From Willaertia magna (lineage: Eukaryota > Heterolobosea > Eutetramitea > Acrasida > Naegleriidae), in the NCBI GenBank assembly GCA_902984215.1, contig CADWAF010004768.1, forward strand, positions 1-13,531: a stretch of DNA of 13,531 nt. The letters are read 5' to 3'. Positions 1 to 8,067 of the stretch are shown here, piece after piece (positions within the stretch are counted from its first letter, which is position 1; each line of letters starts with the position of its first letter). The notes under the pieces were generated by a model, which searched no databases, was not told the origin of the DNA, and saw only the letters and a program-made list of their open reading frames with translations. The translations under genes were made by a program, and so were the position numbers.

Positions 1-10
1 AAAAAATAAA

Positions 11-397
11 TTATTTATTTTCCTTTTTAGCTGTCATTTCCATCACTAAATTATTTATTTTTTCTAAATGAACTAAATCACTTTCCTTATCCGTTTTATA
101 TTTAATTACAAATTCATCATTTGTTGTTCTCAAAACCAATCTCTTCTTTTTATTACTAAATTTCATTACATATCTCGTATGATTTATATCCTTTAAAAAC
201 AATGCTTCCGTTTGTTTTATAAACTCTTCCATGGAAGGACAAGTATAACTATTACTTCCCTTTGTTACGCTAGTAGATGTAGTAGTTGTAGAAGCCTTGT
301 TATTTCCTTCCTTTGTGGTTTCCTTCGTTGTTTCCTTTGTTGTTGCCGCAACAGATGAAGAAGATGTTTTTGTTTGCTTCTTTTTATCTCCCGCCAT
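11..397 (-). CDS. SRP9: Signal recognition particle 9 kDa subunit (SRP9)
   Basis: 128 aa, complete, no intron. SRP9 pairs with SRP14 on the Alu end of SRP RNA and slows elongation while ribosomes are brought to the ER. The family domain spans about residues 52-124: the MEEFIKQTEALFL helix (56-68), a beta hairpin with RYVMKF and KRLVLRTTNDEFVIKYKTD, and a C-terminal helix DLVHLEKINNLVMEM. This order and the T(N/D)D-x-x-x-x-x-YKTD motif match animal and plant SRP9. The first 50 residues are an added Lys/Thr/Ser-rich low-complexity tail containing KETT repeats, so the protein is longer than the usual ~86 aa. The start is the first ATG after an A-rich leader (AAAAAAAAATGG), which is good context. 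It is divergent from MED20. The identification is by remembered family pattern and is fairly secure. Confidence 0.88.
   Translation of the reverse strand: MAGDKKKQTKTSSSSVAATTKETTKETTKEGNNKASTTTTSTSVTKGSNSYTCPSMEEFIKQTEALFLKDINHTRYVMKFSNKKKRLVLRTTNDEFVIKYKTDKESDLVHLEKINNLVMEMTAKKENK
309..344 (-). repeat. Three tandem 12-bp units in SRP9 (KETT repeats)
   Basis: Plus-strand units 309-320, 321-332 and 333-344 read TCCTTTGTGGTT, TCCTTCGTTGTT and TCCTTTGTTGTT. They keep the SRP9 frame and encode the repeated Lys-Glu-Thr-Thr of the N-terminal tail. This is probably slippage growth of a disordered basic tail. Confidence 0.85.
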
Positions 398-628
398 TTT
401 TTTTTAAGCTTTTTTTCTGAAAGATCCAATCTAGCCTTTTGATTTTTTTTCTTTAAAAAAAATAGCATTACATCATTGCAGAAAAGAATTTTCTTCCCTT
501 TCAAGCCTTTCAAGCCTTGACGTCAAAGCCTTCCCTGTTATTGAAATTTAAAAGTTTGGTTAGAAGAACTAGTTCCGAAATTATAGAGATACAAAATAGA
601 TATAAATAACTGTAAAAAAAATAACATA
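398..628. promoter_or_regulatory. Divergent SRP9/MED20 promoter region
   Basis: 231 bp separate the two start codons, so both promoters must lie here or reach into the genes. The middle is richer in G and C than its edges and holds three AAGCCTT words (503-509, 512-518, 526-532), a TTGACGTCAA palindrome (517-526) and a GAACTAGTTC palindrome (566-575). An overlapping minus-strand reading frame here has no recognisable protein pattern and was discarded. Confidence 0.6.
517..526. promoter_or_regulatory. CRE-like palindrome TTGACGTCAA
   Basis: A perfect 10-bp palindrome with the core TGACGTCA (518-525), the classical binding site of CREB/ATF-type bZIP proteins in other eukaryotes. It sits about 120 bp upstream of the SRP9 start and 100 bp upstream of the MED20 start, and is nested between the second and third AAGCCTT words. 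Function is inferred from the motif only. Confidence 0.4.
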
Positions 629-1321
629 ATGGGATATCATAAATTATTCTTTAAAGATTTTAATCAAAATGAAATTAGCGGTAAATCAGAACAATTAGAT
701 TTAATTATAACACAAGAATATAAAAAAATAAATCAACATATAATTAAACAAATGCATGGTAAATATATAGATCATTGGCGTATTGAAATTAAAGAATATA
801 ATCCAAATATAAATAATAATAATTTAGAAAATAATAATTTAAATACTAATACAGAATTATTAAATAAAAAATTACATTCTTTACAATTTAATAATAACGA
901 AACAATATTTTATTTAATTGATAAACAAATATTTAATATTTCAAATAATTTTAAAGATATAATAATTGATAAATTAAAAAGATATATAGAATATAATAAA
1001 TTATATATAGATGGTAATTATTATCAATGTAATGATTTTATAATAAGAATTGGTTTATTAACTATTGGTTTAAAAAAAAGAGGTATTTTATTTGATATTG
1101 AATATAATAGTTGTTCACATTGTTATATTTTAGATAATAATTTAATTAAAGAATTTTATTTAAATTTAATAAATAATATGGAAAATATAAATGATATTAA
1201 TCACGTTACTTTAGATTATTCAGAATATCAATTATCACATGCTTTTTATTCAAATGCTCATCATTTAGTTCAATATATACGTTTATTTATGGATTGTAAT
1301 ATTTTAAAATCTATTCTTTAA
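629..1321 (+). CDS. MED20: Mediator complex subunit 20 (MED20)
   Basis: 230 aa, no intron, complete. MED20 is a head-module subunit of Mediator, which links transcription factors to RNA polymerase II in the nucleus. The C-terminal half carries the best match: residues 129-163 read G-N-Y-Y-Q-C-N-D-F-x-I-R-I-G, then T-I-G, R-G-I and an IEY-x-x-C stretch, in the same order as human MED20 (YQYCDFLVKVG, TMG, RGI, VEYGPC). Near the end, HHLVQYIRLF (211-220) matches the conserved VQYMELF helix. Residues 93-125 (FYLIDKQIFN to DKLKRYIEY) fit the preceding strand and helix. The Asn-rich stretch at 58-75 is an insertion typical of this genome. Length is close to the usual ~210 aa. This is a fast-evolving family, so the call rests on these local patterns. 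Confidence 0.82.
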   Translation: MGYHKLFFKDFNQNEISGKSEQLDLIITQEYKKINQHIIKQMHGKYIDHWRIEIKEYNPNINNNNLENNNLNTNTELLNKKLHSLQFNNNETIFYLIDKQIFNISNNFKDIIIDKLKRYIEYNKLYIDGNYYQCNDFIIRIGLLTIGLKKRGILFDIEYNSCSHCYILDNNLIKEFYLNLINNMENINDINHVTLDYSEYQLSHAFYSNAHHLVQYIRLFMDCNILKSIL

Positions 1322-1357
1322 TTTTTATTTAATTTTTTATTTAATTTTAATATTTTT
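1322..1357. other. 36-bp convergent spacer
   Basis: This spacer is almost pure A/T with the unit TTTATTTAATTTT occurring twice. It must hold the 3' ends of both MED20 and protein A, so their transcripts very likely overlap. On the minus strand it contains AAATAAA-type words that could act as poly(A) signals for protein A. Confidence 0.5.
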
Positions 1358-2461
1358 TTAGAAAAGAGATTGTGAAATTACTTTACCAAAAAGATAAAAA
1401 ATAAAAAGTAATAAAGAAAAGGAAAAGAAATGATATTGTAATAAATCTAAATGTTCTTCTTCTTCTTGTAATGTTGTTGTTTGTGATTCATTTTGTAATG
1501 AATGGTTTGTCACGTTATTACTAATCAATGGTTGATACGTTATTACGTTTGAATTTGTATTTTCGTGATTTGCCTTGTTGACGCTTAATGTTATGTTTCT
1601 TTTTAAGGAAGGAGGTAATGGACGTTTCAAATAGTTGTAATTTCCCGCCTTTTTGTGATAAATATCAAAAAATAATAATAATTTTTGAATTTCCTTGTCA
1701 TTTACAAAAAGAGAATTTAATTGTGTAAAGTGAAAATGTGCCTTTTCAATTATAGGTAAATTATTATTGTTGTAATAGTCAACTTGACAGTTTTCTTCAA
1801 TTGATTTTGTAATAAATGTTGTGACAAGTTCATTAATAATTTTGTGATTTAAATTGGTGTATTTTTTTTGTTGTAAAAATTCAGCAACTCTCTTTACAAT
1901 AATATTTTCTAAAATGGAAAGATGACAAGTAGTATTTGTATTAATTTCCTTTTTAAAATTTAATAAAACATTTTTAAATTTCTTATTTTGTAAAGGTACA
2001 GGAATTGTATTTAATAATTTTTCATTGTAAACAATTTCATATTTTTGTAAATGATTACAAATTTTAAAAGCTAAATTTCTTTCTTCTATATTTTTACATT
2101 CACCAAATAAAGAATTATTTATTTGAATTTTTATAATATCATCAATTGTAGAATTTAATTGTTGTTGTTGACTTGCCTTTACAAATTGTAAAAAGTTAAT
2201 AAAAATAAAATTCTTTACAATACTATTAAAACAAGTACGTGATTGAATCTCTTTTGTAAAAATTGATAAATTATTAATAGTACTACCTTGTTGTTGCTGT
2301 AATTCCTTTCCATTTACCACACCAATAACAAAATTGTCAACACCACCACCACTAATAGTAGCAGTGGTACTTGTGAAATTAATTATTAACAATATAGATA
2401 ATAAGAATAGAGTGGTGGTAGTGGTAGTGGTGATAGTTTTAAAAGAAAACATATTGTTCAA
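1358..2461 (-). CDS. Secreted/membrane five-cysteine protein A (unrecognised family)
   Basis: 367 aa, no intron. I do not recognise the family. Residues 1-35 look like a signal peptide: a Thr run, then LFLLSILLIINF and a small-residue region. The luminal part has five cysteines at 77, 122, 135, 179 and 225, conserved in protein B at 12773-13525. Strong blocks are CFNSIVKNFIFINFLQ (77-92), INNSLFGECKNIEERN (114-129), AFKICNHLQ (131-139) and CHLSILENIIV (179-189). The segment from C77 resembles the segment from C179, which suggests an internal duplication. From about 270 there is a loose Asn/Thr-rich stalk with several N-x-T/S sequons, an acidic patch EEEE (333-336) and a hydrophobic segment at 341-363 (FFSFSLLLFIFYLF core) that could be a membrane anchor. 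No catalytic motif is visible. Being real is well supported by the paralog; function is unknown. Confidence 0.8.
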   Translation of the reverse strand: MNNMFSFKTITTTTTTTLFLLSILLIINFTSTTATISGGGVDNFVIGVVNGKELQQQQGSTINNLSIFTKEIQSRTCFNSIVKNFIFINFLQFVKASQQQQLNSTIDDIIKIQINNSLFGECKNIEERNLAFKICNHLQKYEIVYNEKLLNTIPVPLQNKKFKNVLLNFKKEINTNTTCHLSILENIIVKRVAEFLQQKKYTNLNHKIINELVTTFITKSIEENCQVDYYNNNNLPIIEKAHFHFTQLNSLFVNDKEIQKLLLFFDIYHKKAGNYNYLKRPLPPSLKRNITLSVNKANHENTNSNVITYQPLISNNVTNHSLQNESQTTTLQEEEEHLDLLQYHFFSFSLLLFIFYLFGKVISQSLF

Positions 2462-2675
2462 AGGTATGTATAGTGTGAAGTGATTTTTTTTTGAATTTCA
2501 TTACTTTTTGTTTTATAATTCTTATTTTTGTGTGCAATAGGGTGAAGCGCAAAATGTCACTTTTCTTTAAATTAGAATTCTTTTCTGGGAATTAAAATTA
2601 CGCGTACATTTCAGTATATTCAACAATCCAATGGAATCATCAATTTATTAATTTAAACATTCTTTTTGTAATTCT
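2462..2675. promoter_or_regulatory. Intergenic region upstream of protein A
   Basis: 214 bp between the protein A start and the APC4-like stop, both on the minus strand. It must hold the promoter of A and the 3' end of the APC4-like gene. It includes a TACGCGTA palindrome (2599-2606) with the ACGCGT core known as an MBF/MCB site in fungi, and an otherwise unremarkable T-rich leader. No further gene is seen. Confidence 0.45.
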
Positions 2676-4460
2676 TTAAATTTCATAAATATAAAATTGT
2701 TTATTATTATTGTTAAGTATATATCCAAATAAATTACGTTCAATTGAAATTGTAAATTTTAAAATTTCTTCATTTTCATAACAAATATATTTTACAATAT
2801 TTCCATTTTTAATTAAAACAATGGAATGTAAAGATTTTAAAATAAAATTATCTTCTTCTTTTAATTTATAAAATTCAAGAATTTTATCATCTATTAATCC
2901 TTCAATGGAATATAAAAAATTATAATTTTTATAAATTTTTAATTCATTATTAATTGTCATTTCATACGTGTAATCATTACAATTATTACAATAATTTATT
3001 GTCACATTATTATTGCAATTATTATTGTTGTGACTATTGTTGTAATTATTATTATGGGTAATTGGTTGTAAAGTTATTGTAAAAAAATTATTAAATAAAA
3101 AAGATTCAAAATTTAACATTTCTTGTAAAAAATTATCAAAACTAAAAAATTTAAAATTTTGTTTTAAATTTAAAAAAATATTTGATTTTTGTGATTGAAT
3201 TTCAATTAAATGTTGTAAAATTATTTTAATATTTTCACATATTTCCATTTTCCATGTTTGATAAATATTTTGTAATTTATTGTAATGTGTTAAATCTTCA
3301 ATATTTAAAATCTGAATAATATTTTCAATGTAATTAAATAATAAATAAAATAAATTATCTAATTTATCAATTAATTGTAAAAAATTATTTTGTAATTTTG
3401 TGTAATGTGTGTCACTAAATTTTGTAAAAATTTCTAAATTTAAAAAATTTGATCTTTTTGCAAATAATTTAAATAAATTTATTTTTTCTAATTTTTTAAA
3501 AACGTCAATATTTATTGTAAAATATTTTTTCCAAAATTTATCAATATCTTTTGTAACGTTTTTAACATTTTCTAAAATATTTAAAATTTGTAAGTTTTTT
3601 TCATATTTTTCTAAAAGTTCAATTTCTGAATCTTTTAAAATAAATTTTGTAAAGTTTTTTGTAAAATCATTTGTGGTTGATAATTGTAAAAATGGTAATT
3701 TACCATTTAAATAACACAATACAGAATAATTATTTAATAAATTGTTTTTTAAATAAAAAATTAAAATATTATTTAAATTCTCTAATTTTAAAGTACTTCC
3801 AAATATAGATTCTGTTGACATTTGATTTTGATGATGTAATAACATATTCGGATGATGACCAGTGTCATTAAAATTTGAATTATAAGAAATTAAATTCTCC
3901 AAATAAAATAAATTTTTCTTTTTTTTATAAAAATTTTGTAAAGAATTCCATTCAACATTTACAATCTCAAAATTTCCATTTTGTAAATTATTTTGTAAAT
4001 TAAAGTTATTTAATTCTTCACTTAATGTAATATAAATATTTTGTTGAATAACTTGTTTATCATTATTATAAATTAAAATATTATTTTGTAAGCTATTATT
4101 AGTCATATCAATGGGTAATATTTCAAAAAAATTATTATTTTTATTTGTTATTAATAAATAATTACCATCTGGACTAAATTTTGTAATAATATCTTCATCT
4201 ATTGAATTATTAAATGTTAAAGTGAATAATTTTTCCATACTTGGAATTCTATAAATGGTATTATTAATTAATAATAAATCCATTGTAGTATTTAATAAAA
4301 AAGAATGAATACCGGTATAATGTGAATGAGAAAGAAATTCTGTGAAATTTGTAGAATTTGTTGCATCTTCTCCTTCTTCAACAATTTGTTGTTCTTCAAT
4401 GTCCACATTTTCTTCTCCTTGTTGCATTGTTTCAAAGTTGTACATTGCGGCTTCCATCAT
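2676..4460 (-). CDS. Anaphase-promoting complex subunit 4-like protein
   Basis: 594 aa, no intron. APC4 is a scaffold subunit of the APC/C ubiquitin ligase that drives mitotic exit. The layout fits: an acidic N-terminus, a short beta-propeller region (about 50-260) with KFSPDGNYLLITNKNNNFFEI (94-114) like the WD-type WRPDGKLLAF blade of APC4, then VNVEWNS (167-173) and LNNILIFYL (229-237). A long helical region follows (about 265-460), including a DKFWKKYF helix (307-314) comparable to CEAWEEIL in human APC4. The Asn-rich linker at 466-495 leads into late propeller strands. The C-terminus, DDKILEFYKL and ISIERNLFGYILNNNNKQFYIYEI, resembles the end of the APC4 propeller. Each match alone is weak; together they are suggestive. 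The protein is shorter than human APC4 (~800 aa). An unrelated WD40 plus helical protein is the alternative. Confidence 0.6.
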   Translation of the reverse strand: MMEAAMYNFETMQQGEENVDIEEQQIVEEGEDATNSTNFTEFLSHSHYTGIHSFLLNTTMDLLLINNTIYRIPSMEKLFTLTFNNSIDEDIITKFSPDGNYLLITNKNNNFFEILPIDMTNNSLQNNILIYNNDKQVIQQNIYITLSEELNNFNLQNNLQNGNFEIVNVEWNSLQNFYKKKKNLFYLENLISYNSNFNDTGHHPNMLLHHQNQMSTESIFGSTLKLENLNNILIFYLKNNLLNNYSVLCYLNGKLPFLQLSTTNDFTKNFTKFILKDSEIELLEKYEKNLQILNILENVKNVTKDIDKFWKKYFTINIDVFKKLEKINLFKLFAKRSNFLNLEIFTKFSDTHYTKLQNNFLQLIDKLDNLFYLLFNYIENIIQILNIEDLTHYNKLQNIYQTWKMEICENIKIILQHLIEIQSQKSNIFLNLKQNFKFFSFDNFLQEMLNFESFLFNNFFTITLQPITHNNNYNNSHNNNNCNNNVTINYCNNCNDYTYEMTINNELKIYKNYNFLYSIEGLIDDKILEFYKLKEEDNFILKSLHSIVLIKNGNIVKYICYENEEILKFTISIERNLFGYILNNNNKQFYIYEI

Positions 4461-4586
4461 GGAAATTCAAATTGAATCAGCCTATTTTTTTAAAAAGTTT
4501 TTTAATGTTTTTTTTGGCGGGTTTTTTAAGAGCGGGAATTTTTCCCTCCAAAATTTTAACAAAAATATTTTTAAAGAAAAAATTAA
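4461..4586. promoter_or_regulatory. Divergent APC4-like/kinase promoter
   Basis: 126 bp separate the two start codons. In a T-rich background it carries TTTGGCGGG (4513-4521) and GCGGGAA (4532-4538), both close to the E2F/DP consensus. Reading frames that cross this region in other frames show no protein pattern and were left out. Confidence 0.55.
4513..4538 (+). promoter_or_regulatory. Two E2F-like sites
   Basis: TTTGGCGGG at 4513-4521 and GCGGGAA at 4532-4538 share the GCGGG core and lie 19 bp apart, close to two DNA helical turns. E2F sites control S-phase and mitotic genes in animals and plants, and an APC/C subunit would be a natural target. That E2F/DP is present in this organism is assumed, not seen. 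Confidence 0.35.
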
Positions 4587-7111
4587 ATGTATAATAATAC
4601 GAATAATAACAATAGTTCCTTTGGAGATGATGATGAGTATTTTGATGCAATGAATTGTCCTGAAATTCAAAATACAAATAATAATATCGAGGCTAGCAGT
4701 AGTAACAGTAATAATACCGGGTTGTCCTTGTTGGGTGGAAATAAGGATAACGGTAAGGAAATTGAAGATATCACCAATGCATTAGTGGAAAGTATGAAAG
4801 ATGAAAATAAGGTATTAACCTTAAGTGAAGATACAACAAATGATAATTCTAGTTGCGATCTAGCCTTAAATCTGGATGATGTAGAATTAACATCCTTTGA
4901 TGAGGAGAAAGGCTTCATTAAGGATAATTTATATACAAATAATAATCAAAACTATAGTACTTCCACTACAACCACTGAAAATGAAGAAGAGGATGAAGAA
5001 GAAGATGAATCTGAGCTCCTATTAGAAAAGCAAAAATCAAATATGCTGGATGCCTTCATTAGTTTTCTAAGGGAAAATAATTTAAGTCAAACTGCAGATA
5101 AATTAATGGAAGAATTATTGGAAGCTCAAGGTTAGTTCTTATTTGATATTTTGTATGCTTTAATCTTTGTATTCTTTTGTATTAACACTAACAACGTTGG
5201 CTCAAAATTATTAGTATCAACAAGTGTAGATGATTCCCCAACTCAAAGTAAATCTCCAACTCTTTTAAAGTATTATCCCTTAGTTAAGGATACAGTAAAG
5301 GAAGAGGAATTTAATGAAATTATGGATGTAATGAATGATATGGTTCAAAATGTTGTATCAGAATATTATTGCAATTCATCTCAAAGTAGTAGTATAACAA
5401 AACATTATAATCATAGATTAACTCCTACTTGTTCTTCTTCTGCAATATCCAATCATTTATATCATTTAGATGCTGACGATGAAGATGAAGAAGATGATGA
5501 AGACGAAGAATTAGCAATGTTCTCATCGGAAGACACTTCTATTGTTAAGGACTTGCAAGATTTTGCGTATCAATTAATTCACAAAAGAAATGATGAAGGA
5601 AGTGATGAAGAAGACGATGAAGAAACAATCGTTAATTTAAATCATTCAGGATCAAATAATTCCACATCTCATAAAGATTATATACAGCAACAACTTGAGT
5701 TCTCTAAGCAAATTGAAAAACAAATACAAAAAACTAAATCAAAAGATGCTAGTCCTAAATCTCCTCCATTGGAAGATGTAAAAACTCCAAATGTTCAAAG
5801 TAATAATGATGATTATAGTAGTGAAAGTGATGAAGAAGGATATAAGAGGGTAACTGATGCTGATAGTGCATTAGAATTACTCAAAGGTAAGAAAAGTTAT
5901 ATTAAGGAAAAAGTACCAGAGCCCGAAGAGCCATCTAAATGGAAACCTCCTTTAGAATATGAAACAATATACTTACCAATTATAAGAGAAACTTATAAGA
6001 CAGGCTTCGAGGAAACAAACGAATTTAAAATCGAAGTTGATTCAATTATTGCTGAAAGATATCAAGTAGTGGAATATTTAGGAAGTGCCACATTCAGTAG
6101 AGCTATACAATGCCTTGATTTAAGAACTAATCAAAATGTTTGTATTAAAATTATTAAGAATGACAAGGACTTCTTTGACCAAAGCTTAGATGAAATCAAA
6201 TTATTAAGATTTATCAATAGTATGGGAGACCCTGATCTTTATAATGTAGTTAAGTTGTATGACTTTTTCTACTTTAAAGAACACTTGTTCATAGTGTGTG
6301 AATTATTGAGAGATAATCTTTACGAATTCTATACTTATAATAGAGAAAGTGGTGACGAATTATACTTTAATTTACCTAGATTACAATCAATAACAAAGCA
6401 AAGTAAGTGATTATTATTATTTTAACTTTAATAATCCTATTTAAAATAGTACTTACGTCATTACAGTTTGTTCACTCTTTAAATTTAATTCATTGCGACT
6501 TAAAGCCTGAGAATATTCTAATTAAATCTTATAACAGATGTTTAATTAAGCTGATAGATTTTGGTTCATCTTGTTTCAAATGGGATAACCTTCCACTTTA
6601 TGCCCAATCTAGAACTTATAGAGCTCCTGAGGTTGTGATTGGAAGTAATTATAATGAGAAGATTGATATTTGGTCATTGGGTTGTATATTAGCTGAGTTA
6701 TTTACAGGAAGGGTACTATTCTATAATCATTCTATCCAAACAATGCTAGCAAAGATCATTTCTCTTTGTGGACCTCTAAAACTTCACCAATTACAAAATG
6801 GAAGATTTGTTAAGGATTTCTTTAAGAAAGTTAAAATACATGGCAAAACCGAGTACGTGTTATTCCGTTTTGTAGATAAAGAAACAGGTAAGACTATTCC
6901 TCCACCAAAAGTAAGCCAAATTACCCCTGAAGATAATGTCTATGAAGAACTATTAATTCCAAATTATAATCAAGATTTGCGACAAAAATTAGATAACTGT
7001 TCAGATGATGAATTTGTAGACTTTGTTAGACAATGTTTACAAATTGATCCAAAGGATAGAATTAGTGTTGATAAAGCATTCAATCACCCATGGCTCTTAA
7101 AGAAATATTAA
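4587..7111 (+). CDS. DYRK-type protein kinase with N-terminal LisH motif
   Basis: Three exons: 4587-5130, 5215-6402 and 6450-7111, giving 797 aa. Both introns are phase 1 and join cleanly (Val182, Ile578). The N-terminus is Asn/Ser/acidic-rich. A LisH-like dimerisation motif lies at 152-181 (NMLDAFISFLRENNLSQTADKL core). Acidic runs lie at 268-280 and 310-318, the latter near a Ser-Asp-Glu-Glu context. The kinase domain is about 464-793: glycine loop LGSATFS (470-476), Lys493 in VCIKIIK, Glu508, hinge Glu544, HCDLKPEN with Asp594, DFG with Asp614, activation segment YAQSRTYRAPE (628-638) and DIWSLGC (Asp650). CDLKPEN rather than RDLKPEN, SSCF after DFG, and QSR-x-YRAPE are hallmarks of DYRK kinases. 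Tyr628 sits where DYRKs autophosphorylate. The C-lobe (LFYNHS, GPL, FVDFV, NHPWL) resembles the plant-type DYRKP group. Substrates are unknown. Confidence 0.88.
5131..5214 (+). other. Kinase intron 1 (84 nt, phase 1)
   Basis: The donor is CAAG|GTTAGT and the acceptor is ATTATTAG|TATC. A good branch-point-like word, CACTAAC (about 5186-5192), lies just over 20 nt before the acceptor. The upstream frame stops at TAG inside the donor itself, and splicing restores the frame, giving Val182. Confidence 0.85.
6403..6449 (+). other. Kinase intron 2 (47 nt, phase 1)
   Basis: The donor is CAAA|GTAAGT and the acceptor is AAAATAG|TACT. The join gives ITKQ-I-LTSLQFVHSLN, the expected helix before HCDLKPEN. 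A second acceptor-like TTACAG ends at 6466 but would break the frame. Confidence 0.85.
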
Positions 7112-8067
7112 AATTTAATTTGTTCAATATGATTTTCATATGCAACAACAATAGAATCCTTTGTATAACATTTAGCACAACTTATTTTAGATTCCTTTTT
7201 GCAAGACCAAGAAGCTGTTAAACTATTTTCATTCCATAATTTTATATAACCATCTAATCCACATGAAATGAATTGATTATCTCCAACAAATTCTAAATGA
7301 TTAATAATATAACTATGTGCTAAATGATATAATTTTAAATTTTGATTATTACCACTTAATGGAAATAGTAAAATATTGCCATTACCTAAACCAATAACAC
7401 TTTTAGTATCTTTTCTATTAACATCCAAACTATAAATAAATGGAGGATTAACAATTTGATTACTTTGTTGAGGTTGTTTAAATATTTTAGTTAAATCACA
7501 TTTAGTAACTAATTTATTATTTTTAAAACTATAATGATTATAAATTTGATCTAAACCAACAGATATAACTTCATTATTATGATTAGGTCTAAATTTAACA
7601 CCCATTGCAATATTAGTATGTAAATTAACTTTCTTTATAATTTTAAAATCATTTTCATTAAACAAATATAATGTACCATTATCATTACAAACACATCCTT
7701 TACCATTTTCATTAAAATCAATACTATTAATTTCATTAAAATCTACATCCTCTTCTTCTCCCTTAACCAGTGATGAATTGGAAATCGGTGGTTTTTCAAA
7801 AATCACTTGTTGTAATTCTTTACTTAAATTTCGTTTATCAAAAATTGATAAAATACTTCCATTATTAGAACAATAAAATTTATCGTTATGAAAAGTTAAT
7901 GTTGAAATATTATTTAAAGAATTAAATTGATGAATTAATTGATTTGAATTTAAATCATAATAATTTAATTGATTTCCATCTTCATTACAAAATAATAAAA
8001 TTCCTCCTTTTTTATCAATTGTTAAACTTGGACATAATCCTTCTACTTCTTTTAAATGAAATGACAT
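7108..8067 (-). CDS. WDR53: WD40 repeat protein, WDR53-like
   Basis: 319 aa, no intron. A beta-propeller protein. Blade-like segments can be followed at about 12-40, 53-77 (STLTFHNDKFYCSNNGSILSIFDKR), 111-146, 148-182, 207-238, 250-280 and 292-318. The segment at 111-173 (EINSIDFNENG, then LHTNIAMGVKFRP and VISVGLD) closely tracks human WDR53 (INCLSLNQTEN, RHSNICSSVAFRP, LVSCGLD). VNPPFIYSLDV (206-216) fits LNPALAHSISV, and QFISCGLDGYIKLWN (265-279) fits its last strong blade. WDR53 has been listed among candidate CUL4-DDB1 adaptors; the WDxR motif expected for that is not obvious here (FDKR at 76-79 is the nearest), so I do not claim it. Length is slightly below the human ~358 aa. It is convergent with, and overlaps, the kinase by 4 bp. 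Confidence 0.82.
   Translation of the reverse strand: MSFHLKEVEGLCPSLTIDKKGGILLFCNEDGNQLNYYDLNSNQLIHQFNSLNNISTLTFHNDKFYCSNNGSILSIFDKRNLSKELQQVIFEKPPISNSSLVKGEEEDVDFNEINSIDFNENGKGCVCNDNGTLYLFNENDFKIIKKVNLHTNIAMGVKFRPNHNNEVISVGLDQIYNHYSFKNNKLVTKCDLTKIFKQPQQSNQIVNPPFIYSLDVNRKDTKSVIGLGNGNILLFPLSGNNQNLKLYHLAHSYIINHLEFVGDNQFISCGLDGYIKLWNENSLTASWSCKKESKISCAKCYTKDSIVVAYENHIEQIKF

Noticed and set aside
3409..3714. 101-aa plus-strand frame opposite the APC4-like gene
   Set aside because: Shadow of the minus-strand gene in Lys/Phe-rich AT sequence; no independent support.
4342..4918. Several 60-103 aa frames on both strands around the divergent APC4-like/kinase promoter
   Set aside because: Antisense or shifted shadows of the two genes and their T-rich promoter, with no family pattern.
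5151..6410. Separate protein starting at a TTG at 5151, and another starting in intron 2 at 6407
   Set aside because: Both are exons 2 and 3 of one kinase; the apparent starts are intron sequence, and splicing joins them in frame with the kinase motifs continuous.
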